From: Gemmatimonadota bacterium
Lineage (GTDB): Bacteria; Gemmatimonadota; Gemmatimonadetes; Longimicrobiales; Longimicrobiaceae
Assembly (NCBI GenBank): GCA_028287185.1
Contig: JAQBQD010000029.1
Location: 1 to 64,000 of the forward strand
Reading direction: 5' to 3'
DNA: 64,000 nt
The notes under the pieces were generated by a model. The model was not told the origin of the DNA. It saw only the letters and a list, made by a program, of their open reading frames with translations, and did no database searches. Positions 24,028 through 32,439 of the stretch are shown here, piece after piece (position 1 is the stretch's first letter; the number at the start of each line of letters is the position of its first letter). The position numbers and the translations under genes are program-made.

Positions 24028-26235
24028 ATGATCATGACCCCGCCGTCGCGACGCGGAGCCGACGTGCTCGCCGCCGCGCAGCCCGAGTGGGCCGACCGCT
24101 GGCTGCTGGACGCGCTGGACGCTTCCGGCGATCCGCGCGCCGCGCTGGCCCTCGCGCTCGCGGCTCCGTCGGCGTGGGAGGCGCTGGAAGCCGCCGGGGT
24201 GCCGCGTGGTGAGCTGGCCTCCGCCGCCGCGGCAGCGTGCGGCGTGGCGGTGGCGGACACCCGCGGGGTCGGCGCGGACGCGGCCGGCCTCCTTCCCCGC
24301 GCGCTGGCCGAGCGGTTCGGCGTGGTGCCCGTGCGGTCCGAAGGCGGCGTGCTGGAGGTGGCGACGGCCGATCCGCGGCGCGCCGGGGTGGCGGACCTGG
24401 CGTTCGCGGCCGGGCGCCGGGTGCGGCTGATGGTCGCGGCGCCCGCGGACGTGCAGGCGGCGCGGCAGCGCGTCTACGTCGAGGCTTCGGCGGCGCCCGT
24501 GGCGATGCCGACGGGAACCGTGCCGGTTCTCAACGGCACCGCGCAGCAGATGGAGGAGCGCATCGTTGCCGAGGCGCTGCGGGCCGGCGCCAGCGACGTG
24601 CACGTGGAGCCCACGGGCGACGGCATGCTGGTCCGCCTCCGCGTGGACGGCGCCCTCTACGACGCGCTGACGGTTCCCGCCGCGTCGGCCCTGGCGCTGG
24701 TGAGCCGGCTGAAGGTGACGGCCGGGCTGGACATCGCCGACCGGCTGCGGCCGCAGGACGGGCGCATCGCCACCGTCTCCGCCGGGCGCCGGGTAGACCT
24801 TCGCGTCAGCACGCTGCCCCTGGGCGAGCGCGGCGAGAAGGTGGTGATCCGCATCCTCGACTCGCGCAGCGCCGCCACCGAGCTGCCCGACCTGGGCTTC
24901 CTGCCCGCCGAGATGCACCGCTTCCGCAAGCTGCTGGCGATGCGCGAGGGCATGGTGCTGGTCACCGGCCCCACGGGGTCGGGCAAGACGACGACGCTCT
25001 ACTCGGCGCTGCGCAGCGTGAAGAGCGCCGCCACCAACGTCATCACGGTCGAAGACCCCATCGAGTACCGGCTGGACGGCGTCAGCCAGGTGCAGGTGAA
25101 CGAGAAGGCCGGCCTCACCTTCGCCACCGCGCTGCGCTCCATGCTGCGCCAGGACCCGGACGTCATCCTGGTGGGCGAGATCCGCGACGCCGAGACGGCC
25201 GGCATCGCCGTGAAGGCGGCGATGACGGGCCACCTGGTGCTCTCCACCCTGCACACCAACGACGCTCCGTCCGCCATCTCGCGCCTGCAGGACATCGGCG
25301 TGGAGCTGGGGGCGCTGTCCGGCGCGTTGAAGGGCGTGGTCACCCAGCGCCTGCTGCGCCGCGTCTGCGCCGAGTGCAGCCAGCCCGTCGCGCTCAGTGA
25401 CCTGCCGATGGACCAGCAGATGATGCTGATGGGCAAGCCCGCCGGCCGCCTGCGCCGGGCGGTGGGCTGCCCCTCGTGCCGCGGCACGGGCTACCGCGGG
25501 CGCATGGTGGTGCCCGAGGTGATCGTGGTCACCGACGACCTGCAGCGGGCCATCGCCCGCGCCGCCGATGTGCGCGAGCTGACCGACCTGGCCCGCGCGG
25601 GCGGCATGAGCACGCTGTGGGAGGCGGGCATCGAGCGCGTGGTCGCCGGCCTCACCTCCATCCACGAGCTGGTGGACAACGTCGCTCCACCCGCGGACGC
25701 CGGCCTCGGCAACCAGGCCGACGTGGACGCGCTGCTGGCGGCGCTGCTGGGCGGTGGCAAGCCTGCGGCAGCGCCCGCCGCACCGTCGATCGTCGCCGCA
25801 CCCGCGGACCTGCGCATCGGCACCGGGAGCGGGGCATCGCGGCCGCGTCCGTCCGGTGGCGCCGACGGCGGGCTGCGCGTGCTGCTGGTGGATGACGACC
25901 GCGAGGCGCGCCGGGTCCTGCGCCGCGGGCTGGAGGCGGAAGGCTTCCGCGTGATCGAGGCCGCCGACGGAGAGGCCGCGCTCGCCTACGCCCGCCGCCT
26001 GCGCCCGGACCTGGTGCTCACGGAGGTCGCCCTGCCCCGACTGGACGCCTGCGGGCTCATCCAGGCGCTCTCGGAAGACCGCGACGCGCCGCCCGTGTTC
26101 GTCCACACCGTGCAGGACGACCCCGAGATGCTGGAGTGGCTCGCGGAGCTGGGCGCGGCGGACGTGCTCGCCGGCCCCGTGGAGCCGCGCGTGCTCGCCG
26201 CGCGCATGCGTGGCGCGCAGGTCGCGGCGGCGTAG
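24028..26235 (+). CDS. PilB/GspE-type ATPase fused to a degenerate receiver domain
   Basis: Hexameric secretion/pilus-assembly ATPase of 735 aa. The N-terminal MshEN-like domain (about 1-150) is followed by the ATPase core (about 160-555): Walker A GPTGSGKTTT, Asp box ITVEDPIEYRLDGVSQVQVN, Walker B DPDVILVGEIRD, His box GHLVLSTLHTND, and a four-cysteine zinc site (CAEC ... CPSC). After an Ala/Pro linker comes a receiver-like domain (about 617-735) with VDDD intact. The phospho-acceptor position reads LVLTEVALP (Glu instead of Asp; codon 26023-26025), and the conserved lysine is lost (LAGP). No other pilus gene is adjacent. It may drive type IV pili or secretion. Confidence 0.92.
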   Translation: MIMTPPSRRGADVLAAAQPEWADRWLLDALDASGDPRAALALALAAPSAWEALEAAGVPRGELASAAAAACGVAVADTRGVGADAAGLLPRALAERFGVVPVRSEGGVLEVATADPRRAGVADLAFAAGRRVRLMVAAPADVQAARQRVYVEASAAPVAMPTGTVPVLNGTAQQMEERIVAEALRAGASDVHVEPTGDGMLVRLRVDGALYDALTVPAASALALVSRLKVTAGLDIADRLRPQDGRIATVSAGRRVDLRVSTLPLGERGEKVVIRILDSRSAATELPDLGFLPAEMHRFRKLLAMREGMVLVTGPTGSGKTTTLYSALRSVKSAATNVITVEDPIEYRLDGVSQVQVNEKAGLTFATALRSMLRQDPDVILVGEIRDAETAGIAVKAAMTGHLVLSTLHTNDAPSAISRLQDIGVELGALSGALKGVVTQRLLRRVCAECSQPVALSDLPMDQQMMLMGKPAGRLRRAVGCPSCRGTGYRGRMVVPEVIVVTDDLQRAIARAADVRELTDLARAGGMSTLWEAGIERVVAGLTSIHELVDNVAPPADAGLGNQADVDALLAALLGGGKPAAAPAAPSIVAAPADLRIGTGSGASRPRPSGGADGGLRVLLVDDDREARRVLRRGLEAEGFRVIEAADGEAALAYARRLRPDLVLTEVALPRLDACGLIQALSEDRDAPPVFVHTVQDDPEMLEWLAELGAADVLAGPVEPRVLAARMRGAQVAAA

Positions 26236-26318
26236 GCCCTCGAGCCGCACCGACGCTTTCGATGGCTCGAAGGTCCGAGGTGGGAGAAGGTCGGGCGGAG
26301 AGGAAGGACGAGGATGGA

Positions 26319-26354
26319 GGAAGGGCCCGGCCGATCGATCAGCCGGGCCCTTCC
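26319..26354. terminator. Convergent terminator between the PilB-like gene and the DsbA-like gene
   Basis: A perfect 13-bp stem (GGAAGGGCCCGGC / GCCGGGCCCTTCC) with a 10-nt loop in the 151-bp gap between two genes that face each other; likely serves both. Confidence 0.75.
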
Positions 26355-26386
26355 GCGTACCCGTCGGCCGATCGGCGGCGGCGCGC

Positions 26387-27184
26387 CTACGCCTTCCCCA
26401 TCGCGGCGAGCTGCCGGTCGATCACCTTCGCCAGCTCGCCTTCGGGATAGGCGCCATCGAACGACACGCCGTTGATGAGGATGCCGGGCGTGCCCGAGAA
26501 GCCGAACCGCTTCGCCTCGGCCTGGTCCTCGCGGATGATGGCGGCTACGGCGGGCCCCTGCGCGTCCGCCAGCGCCCGCGGCACGTCGGCGCCCACGCTG
26601 CGGGCGGCGGCCTCCAGGAAGGCGGGACCGCCCTCCTGGAGCCGGTCCTGGTTGGCGAAGAGCAGGTCGTGGAACTGCCACGCCTTCTCCGGGCTCTGCA
26701 TGGCGATGGCCTCGAACATCCGCGCGGCGGGCAGCGCCTGCGGGTGGATGTCCACCAGCGGCGTCTGCTTGATCACCAGCCGCACCTTGCCCTCGTAGCG
26801 TCCCACCACCTGCCGCAGCACCGCCTCCTCCTGCCGGCAGTACGGGCACTGGAAGTCGGTGTACTCCACGATCGTCACCGGCGCGGCGCGGTTTCCGCGC
26901 ACCGCCCGCGCCGCCGTCACCACCGGCTGCTTGGGATGCCGAAGCTCCTCGTCGCGGCGCCGGAGCTGCGCCTCACCGGCCTGCGACTGCTGCTGCTCCT
27001 GCGCCGCGGTGACGGCCTTGTTCAGCACGTCCAGGAACTCGGCGGGGTGCTTCTGGATGACGGCGTAGAGGATCTGCGGGTGGTTCACCAGCGTCTCCTG
27101 GAGCTGCTCGGGAGACGGCTGCGACGAGCACCCGCCGGCGGCGGCCGCCAGGCCAACCGCGAAAGCGGCGTTCGCGAGCTTCAT
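26387..27184 (-). CDS. DsbA-family thioredoxin-fold lipoprotein
   Basis: Periplasmic thiol oxidoreductase, 265 aa. The N-terminus is a signal peptide ending in a lipobox-like AGGC (cysteine near residue 19), then a Gln-rich helical linker (about 40-85). The thioredoxin-like domain has the active site CPYC (about residue 113), a long helical insertion and the cis-proline in SGTPGILING. Members with a lipoprotein anchor act as disulfide oxidases or isomerases. ATG 27184 is preceded by GCAGGAG at a normal distance. It is a single gene. Confidence 0.85.
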   Translation of the reverse strand: MKLANAAFAVGLAAAAGGCSSQPSPEQLQETLVNHPQILYAVIQKHPAEFLDVLNKAVTAAQEQQQSQAGEAQLRRRDEELRHPKQPVVTAARAVRGNRAAPVTIVEYTDFQCPYCRQEEAVLRQVVGRYEGKVRLVIKQTPLVDIHPQALPAARMFEAIAMQSPEKAWQFHDLLFANQDRLQEGGPAFLEAAARSVGADVPRALADAQGPAVAAIIREDQAEAKRFGFSGTPGILINGVSFDGAYPEGELAKVIDRQLAAMGKA

Positions 27185-27419
27185 GTGGATCGCTCCTGCA
27201 AACGGGAATTCCGCCACCTCGCACCGTTCGGCGGGCGAGCGGCTGGACACGGACGAGATACGGGAAGGATGCGCTCTCGATCGATCGGACGAAACGTAAC
27301 GCGGATCCACGGGCGGCGTGCAGTCCACGCCCGCCCATCGCCTACCTCTCGGCAGATAACGCTCTCCGGCGCGCGATTCGACTCCAAGGGCCTGCTTCCA
27401 CGAATCGATCGAATCGCCG

Positions 27420-28499
27420 TCAGGCGGCGATGCGCCCGCCGCCGAGGACGATGTCGCCGTCGAACAACACGGCGGACTGGCCGGGCGTCACGGCGCTCTG
27501 CGGCACGTCGAGGTCCAGGTGGATGAACCCATCCTCCGCCGCCGACACGCGGGCGGGGACGGCGGGGGCGCGGTGGCGGATCTGCACCTGCACCGGCGCG
27601 CCGGCGGACGGCGGCGTCGCCAGCCAGTTCAGCTCCGCGATGCGCACGTCGCAGCGGGCGAGCTGCTCCTTCGTCCCCACCACCACCTCGCGCGTGGAGG
27701 GACGCGATCCCAGCACGTACAGGCGCTGCCCGTGCCCGCCGCCCAGGCCCTTGCGCTGGCCGATGGTGTAGCGCGCGAAGCCGTCGTGCTCGCCCACCAC
27801 CTCGCCGTCCGCCGTCACCAGCGCGCCGGGGGCGAGGGAGGGATGCCCGGCGCCCAGGCGCTGCTCCAGCACGTCCACGTAGTTGCCGCTGGGCACGAAG
27901 CAGATCTCCATGCTCTCCGGCTTCTCCGCCGTCACCAGCCCGAGCCTGCGTGCGATGCCGCGCACCTCGGGCTTCGTCATCTCTCCGAGGGGAAAGACGA
28001 GCTGCGGCAGCATCTCGGGCGGCAGCGCCCACAGGAAGTACGACTGGTCCTTCTTCGCGTCCACTGCTCGCAGGAGCACGGGATTCCCCGCCGCGTCCAC
28101 GCCCATGCGCGCGTAGTGGCCGGTGGCGATGGCGTCGCACCCCAGCATGCGGCCGCGGCGCAGCAGGTCGCGGAACTTGGTGTTTCCGTTGCAGCGCACG
28201 CACGGGTTGGGGGTGCGCCCCGCCGCATACTCCTGCACGAAGTCGTCGATCACGTCGCGCGTGAACTCGCGCTCCACGTCGAAGACGTAGTGGTCGATGC
28301 CAAGCACGTCGGCCACGCGCTTCGCGTCCAGGATGCCGTCCAGGCCGCAGCAGGTCTTGCCGTGGCTGCCGGTGTCCTGGTAGCAGAAGGTCTTCATGGT
28401 CACGCCCACCACGCGGTGGCCCTGCTCCACCAGTAGCGCCGCCGCCACCGACGAGTCGACCCCGCCGGACATGGCGACCAGCACGCTCCGCTTCTCCAT
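27420..28499 (-). CDS. mnmA: tRNA-specific 2-thiouridylase MnmA
   Basis: Installs 2-thiouridine at the wobble position of Lys, Glu and Gln tRNAs. The 359-aa product has the PP-loop SGGVDSS (residues 11-17), the first catalytic cysteine in NPCVRCN (about 101), tRNA-contact ATGHYAR, and the second cysteine in SMEICFVP (about 199), with a C-terminal beta-barrel. The gene is 27 nt downstream of a cysteine desulfurase, giving a local sulfur relay. Confidence 0.97.
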   Translation of the reverse strand: MEKRSVLVAMSGGVDSSVAAALLVEQGHRVVGVTMKTFCYQDTGSHGKTCCGLDGILDAKRVADVLGIDHYVFDVEREFTRDVIDDFVQEYAAGRTPNPCVRCNGNTKFRDLLRRGRMLGCDAIATGHYARMGVDAAGNPVLLRAVDAKKDQSYFLWALPPEMLPQLVFPLGEMTKPEVRGIARRLGLVTAEKPESMEICFVPSGNYVDVLEQRLGAGHPSLAPGALVTADGEVVGEHDGFARYTIGQRKGLGGGHGQRLYVLGSRPSTREVVVGTKEQLARCDVRIAELNWLATPPSAGAPVQVQIRHRAPAVPARVSAAEDGFIHLDLDVPQSAVTPGQSAVLFDGDIVLGGGRIAA

Positions 28500-28526
28500 C
28501 TCGCTCCCTCTCGACGGTCCCGTTCG

Positions 28527-29675
28527 CTACGCCGCGGCCATCTCGCGCAGCTGCCCCACCAGCGCCGGGAAAGCTTCCAGCACCCGCTCCACCTCTTCCG
28601 CCGTGGTCGTCCGGCCCAGCGAGAAGCGCACGGCCGGCCCCGACCCGGGTGAGACGCCCATCGCCGTCAGCACGTGCGACACCCCCAGCGCGCCGCTGGA
28701 GCAGGCGGAGCCGGCGGAGACGCCGATCCCCTCCACGTCCAGCGCCGCCAGCAGCAGGCCGCCCTCCACGCCGGGCACGGACACGCTGCACACGTGCGGC
28801 AGCCGCGGCGCGCCGGCGGCGTTCACCGCCAGCTCCGGCACCCGCGCGCGCAGCCCCGCCTCCAGCCGGTCGCGCAGGCCGCCGAGACGCGCCGCCTCCC
28901 AATCCCGCTCCGCCTCCGCCATCTCGGCCGCCAGCGCGAAGGCCACGGCGCCGGCCACGTCCTCGGTGCCCGCGCGCAGCCCGCGCTCCTGCCCGCCGCC
29001 GTGGATCAGCGGCGCCAGCCACGTTCGGTGCCGCACGTACAGCGCGCCCACCCCGCGCGGGCCGCCGAACTTGTGCCCGCTGAACGACAGCAGGTCCACG
29101 GGCGTCCGGTCCACCCGCACCTCCAGCTTGCCGAACGCCTGCACCGCGTCGGAGTGGAACGCCACGCCCGCCTGGCGGCACAGCGCGCCGACCTGCTCCA
29201 CGGGCTGCACCGCGCCCACCTCGTTGTTGGCCCACATCACCGAGATGATCGCGGGCCTCTCCGTGAGCGCGGCCGAAACAGCGTCGAGCCGGACGATTCC
29301 CTCCCCATCGACCGGCAGCACGTGGAGCGCATGGCCCTCCCCCGCCAGCGCATGCGCCGTGGTCAGCACCGCCTTGTGCTCCACGGCCGAGCAGGCGACG
29401 GCGCAGCCGGGGACGAGGCGCGCGGCGCCCAGCAGCGCCAGGTTGTCCGCCTCCGTGCCGCCGCGGGTGAACACCACCTCCGCCGGCTCCGCGCCGATGG
29501 CGGCGGCGAAGCGCTCGCGGGCACGCTCCAGCGCCGCGCGGCCTGCGCGGCCCCAGCGGTGCACGCTGGACGGGTTGCCGAAGCACTCCGACATCACGCG
29601 CAGCATGGCCTCGCCGGCCTCCGCGCGGAGCGGCGTGGATGCGGCGTGGTCCAGGTAGATGGGCTGGCGGCTCAT
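28527..29675 (-). CDS. iscS: Cysteine desulfurase (IscS/NifS group)
   Basis: PLP enzyme that takes sulfur from cysteine as a persulfide. The 382-aa product starts IYLDHAASTPLR and has the ATP-independent class I features: GGTEADNLAL, AVEHKAVL, the PLP lysine in FSGHKFGGPRG (about 203), and the flexible active-site loop GSACSSGALGVSHVL (cysteine near 325). ATG 29675 matches the family start. Placed directly before mnmA, it is the likely sulfur source for tRNA thiolation; it may also serve Fe-S assembly, although no iscU is near. Confidence 0.93.
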   Translation of the reverse strand: MSRQPIYLDHAASTPLRAEAGEAMLRVMSECFGNPSSVHRWGRAGRAALERARERFAAAIGAEPAEVVFTRGGTEADNLALLGAARLVPGCAVACSAVEHKAVLTTAHALAGEGHALHVLPVDGEGIVRLDAVSAALTERPAIISVMWANNEVGAVQPVEQVGALCRQAGVAFHSDAVQAFGKLEVRVDRTPVDLLSFSGHKFGGPRGVGALYVRHRTWLAPLIHGGGQERGLRAGTEDVAGAVAFALAAEMAEAERDWEAARLGGLRDRLEAGLRARVPELAVNAAGAPRLPHVCSVSVPGVEGGLLLAALDVEGIGVSAGSACSSGALGVSHVLTAMGVSPGSGPAVRFSLGRTTTAEEVERVLEAFPALVGQLREMAAA

Positions 29676-29752
29676 GGGGCTCCCGTCGCGGCGCGTGTCG
29701 GCATTGGTAAACGGCAGCGGCCGAAACGTTCGGCGGGGTGCCGCGCGGCGGG

Positions 29753-29780
29753 TTGACCGTCTCCGGTCGATGGATACATT
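29753..29780 (+). promoter_or_regulatory. Promoter of the HIRAN-like gene
   Basis: TTGACC (29753-29758), 16-bp spacer, TACATT (29775-29780) in the gap between the divergent desulfurase and HIRAN-like genes. It lies about 68 nt before the GTG start of the HIRAN-like gene. Confidence 0.45.
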
Positions 29781-29848
29781 CCGCACAGAGGACGCATCCC
29801 CTTTGCCCGCCGTTCGATGACGCATCCGCTGCCCCCGGCCGGCCCGCC

Positions 29849-30154
29849 GTGTTCACCGCCCCCGTGCACGGCACGGTCTTCGGCGAGCGCGCCGAGCGCG
29901 CGCGGCAGGTGCGCGAGGGCGACGCGCTGCTGCTCATCCCCGACCCGCCCATGGAGGACGAGCCCTCGGTGTGGGTGCACCTCCAGAGCGGCGAGCCCAT
30001 CGGCCACCTGCCGCCCGAGGTCTGCGCCTGGCTCGCGGTCTGGCTCTACCGCGGGGGAGCGGCGACGGCCACTGCCGTAAAGGTCCGCGGCGACGACGAG
30101 CCGAGCTGGCGCCCCCTGATGGTGGAAGTGCGCTGCGTCGATCGAATCGCATAG
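29849..30154 (+). CDS. Small HIRAN-domain-like protein
   Basis: A 101-aa protein from GTG 29849. The pattern VREGDALLLIPDPPMEDEPSVWVHL ... GEPIGHLPPEVCAWLAVWLYRGG follows the HIRAN fold: G-x-x-L-x-L, the D/N-rich turn, V-x-V, then G-x-x-I-G-x-L-P and a helix. HIRAN domains bind single-strand 3' ends or damaged DNA and occur fused to helicases or nucleases or as single-domain proteins. Here the usual NPxD turn is replaced by MEDE. The frame is open 110 nt upstream, so the start is uncertain. Function unknown. Confidence 0.6.
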   Translation: MFTAPVHGTVFGERAERARQVREGDALLLIPDPPMEDEPSVWVHLQSGEPIGHLPPEVCAWLAVWLYRGGAATATAVKVRGDDEPSWRPLMVEVRCVDRIA

Positions 30155-30230
30155 CCGTCGGAATCTGCCGAATCCGCGAAGCCCGCTACTTCCTTGCGCG
30201 ATCGACCGGTCCGGCGACGAGCCCCGCAAG

Positions 30231-30273
30231 GCGGGCTTGGTTCCTACGGCAGCGCCGGGCTTCCAGCCGGAGG
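30231..30273 (+). repeat. Short dispersed palindromic repeat (family B, copy 1)
   Basis: Aligns with 44236-44278: both read GCG-GCTTGGTT-TACG-CAGC-CCGG-CTTC, followed by a short palindrome (CCGGGCTTCCAGCCGG here, CGGACTTCTGTCCG there). Both are intergenic. Confidence 0.5.
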
Positions 30274-30296
30274 GCGGAGTGGCGTCGGCCGAAGCC

Positions 30297-31073
30297 TCAG
30301 ATGCTCCGTACGGTAAGCTTCACCACGTCCTCCACCTCCATCGTCTCCGCCACGTAGAACGGCTCGCCGTACTCCCGGCGGATGAGCGAGCCGTAGCGGG
30401 CCGCGTGCATGCGCACCTGGTCGTACAGCGGTCGCTCGCCGCCGGGAAACACCTCCCCACCCCAGGTCTTGCCGTCGAACTGCGAGCTGTAGCAGCGCAC
30501 CGCCTCCATCTTCGTCTCGATGAAGTCCGTCACGTCCACCACGAAGGTGGCCTTCACCGGGTCCTCGCGGTATGCCATGGTGTAGATCAGCTTCTCGGGC
30601 CGGTGCGGCTCGCCCGGCGCGTCGTACTTCCGGAGCCCAGCCAGGAAGCACGCGTCGTAGGCGAGCTGCGACGCGATGCGGTGGTCGGGGTGGCGGCCGT
30701 TGCTGAACGGGAGGATCACTACGCGGGGGCGGAAGGCGCGGATGAAGGCGATCACCCGCCGCCGCGTCTCGCCCGTGTTCTCCAGCCCCGCGTCCGGCAG
30801 CCCCGCGTTGCGGCGCGCGACGGCGCCCAGCACCCGCGCCGCCGCATCCGCCTCGTGCCCGCGCAGGTCCGCGCTGCCGTCCGTGCCCGTCTCGCCGGCC
30901 GTCAGGTCCAGGATGCCCACGCGGTGCCCCTGCCGGGCCGCGCGGGCCAGCGTGCCGCCGCAGGTGAGCTCCACGTCGTCGCGGTGCGCGGCGATGGCCA
31001 GCAGGGCCACGGGCGGGGCCAGGTCGGTCGGATGCGCGTCGGTCACGGTCTGCGGGGTGGGAGCCGGAAGCAC
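30297..31073 (-). CDS. bshB1: BshB1-type bacillithiol biosynthesis deacetylase
   Basis: Zinc-dependent N-deacetylase of the LmbE/PIG-L family. BshB1 removes acetate from GlcNAc-malate to allow cysteine addition in bacillithiol synthesis. The 258-aa product has the first metal motif as AHRDDVELTCGGTL (normally AHPDD; the proline is arginine here), the LTAGETGTDG segment typical of BshB1, and the second metal motif SNGRHPDHR. The first ~20 residues are not conserved; GTG 31046 is an alternative start. bshA and bshC are not in the window. Confidence 0.88.
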   Translation of the reverse strand: MLPAPTPQTVTDAHPTDLAPPVALLAIAAHRDDVELTCGGTLARAARQGHRVGILDLTAGETGTDGSADLRGHEADAAARVLGAVARRNAGLPDAGLENTGETRRRVIAFIRAFRPRVVILPFSNGRHPDHRIASQLAYDACFLAGLRKYDAPGEPHRPEKLIYTMAYREDPVKATFVVDVTDFIETKMEAVRCYSSQFDGKTWGGEVFPGGERPLYDQVRMHAARYGSLIRREYGEPFYVAETMEVEDVVKLTVRSI

Positions 31074-31075
31074 GG

Positions 31076-31106
31076 AGGGCCTTCCGCCGGGGTGGCGGAA
31101 GGCCCT
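31076..31106 (-). terminator. Terminator of the efflux operon
   Basis: A perfect 13-bp stem (AGGGCCTTCCGCC / GGCGGAAGGCCCT) with a 5-nt loop, about 90 nt past the last permease gene and immediately before the bshB1 start. Confidence 0.7.
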
Positions 31107-31193
31107 GCATGCTATCGCCCGCGCCGCGCCCGCCGCAACCTCGCGCCGCGTCGGATGCGGTCGGCGAATGCCGTCGGTGGACCGCCGGCGACG

Positions 31194-32432
31194 CTACTCG
31201 TACCGCAGCGCGTCCACCGGGTCCAGGCGCGCCGCCTTGTTCGCGGGGTACAGGCCGAACCCGATCCCGCTCACCGCCGCCACCACCAGGGACGACAGCA
31301 CCGCCCACAGCGGGATGGAGGCCGGGATGGGGGTCAGGGTGCGGATCATCAGCGAGAAGAAGCCGGCGAAGATCATCCCGATGGTGCCGCCGATCAGCGT
31401 CACCGTCATCGACTCCACCAGGAACTGCCACAGGATCTCGCGCGGCGTGGCCCCCAGCGCCTTGCGCACCCCGATCTCGCGGGTGCGCTCCGTCACCGAG
31501 ATCATCATGATGCCCACCACGCCCACGCCGCCCACGATCAGTCCGATCCCCGCCAGCACCACCAGCACCAGGAAGAAGATCCCCGTCAGCTTGTTGAACT
31601 GCTCGGCGATCTCCTGCTGCTTGGTGATGGCGAAGTTGCTCTCGTCCGTGGGCTTCAAGCCGCGCGAGATGCGCAGCGCCGCCGTCACGTCGTCGATGGC
31701 CTGCTCCTGCGACACGTCCTCGCGCGGCACGACCAGCACGCTCAGGAAGTCCGGCGTCACCTTCACCCGCTTGACCGCCGAGCTGGTGGGGATGACGGCC
31801 AGGTTCTTCTGCGCCTGCGCGAAGATGTTGGCCGAGAAGTCGTAGACGCCCACCACCACGAACTCGGCGCCGTTCACCCGCAGGCGCTTGCCCACCGCCG
31901 GCGCGCCGTTGTACAGCGAGCGCGCCAGCTCGCGAGAGATCACGATCACGGGCTCCGCCGCCGACTCGTCCGTGGTGAGGAAGTTGCGCCCCTCCACGAA
32001 GTCGCCGCTGCTGTAGTCCACCCAGCCGGGGCTGCGCCCCAGCAGCTGCACGCCCGAGATGGACGTGCTGTTCACCCGCACCTCGGCGCTCGTGCTCACC
32101 GAGGTGGTGGTCGAGCGGATGGAGGAGAGCCGGCCCAGCATCTCCACCTCGGCGGGCGAGATCTTGGGCTTGTCCCACCAGGGCGGCTTGCCCGAGCCGT
32201 CGTCCACCCGGATGCCGCTGCCGTCGAAGCGCTGCAGCACGAAATTCCGGGGGCCGATCGCCTTGATCTGGTCCAGGATGCTGGTGCGCAGGCCGCCCAC
32301 CGCGGCGGCCATCGTCACCACGCTCATCACCCCGATCACCACCCCCAGGATGGTGAGAAAGGCGCGCACCTTGTTCGAGCGCAGCGCGTCCAGCGCGATC
32401 GTCACGCCCTCGCGGGCAGCGGTCCAGTTCAT
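31194..32432 (-). CDS. MacB-like ABC transporter permease 2
   Basis: Inner-membrane permease of a tripartite ABC efflux pump, 412 aa. It has a membrane helix near residues 20-45, a large periplasmic MacB_PCD domain (about 50-280) and three C-terminal helices in the FtsX domain, with the coupling motif ERTREIGVRKALGATPREILWQF. It starts 7 nt after the other permease gene ends and closes the operon. The two permeases may form a heterodimer on one ATPase. Confidence 0.92.
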   Translation of the reverse strand: MNWTAAREGVTIALDALRSNKVRAFLTILGVVIGVMSVVTMAAAVGGLRTSILDQIKAIGPRNFVLQRFDGSGIRVDDGSGKPPWWDKPKISPAEVEMLGRLSSIRSTTTSVSTSAEVRVNSTSISGVQLLGRSPGWVDYSSGDFVEGRNFLTTDESAAEPVIVISRELARSLYNGAPAVGKRLRVNGAEFVVVGVYDFSANIFAQAQKNLAVIPTSSAVKRVKVTPDFLSVLVVPREDVSQEQAIDDVTAALRISRGLKPTDESNFAITKQQEIAEQFNKLTGIFFLVLVVLAGIGLIVGGVGVVGIMMISVTERTREIGVRKALGATPREILWQFLVESMTVTLIGGTIGMIFAGFFSLMIRTLTPIPASIPLWAVLSSLVVAAVSGIGFGLYPANKAARLDPVDALRYE

Positions 32433-32439
32433 CGCGTCC

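Noticed and set aside
26236-26318. Possible small gene after the PilB-receiver gene
   Set aside because: The frames are short and purine-rich with no ribosome-binding site; the interval is explained by the convergent terminator.
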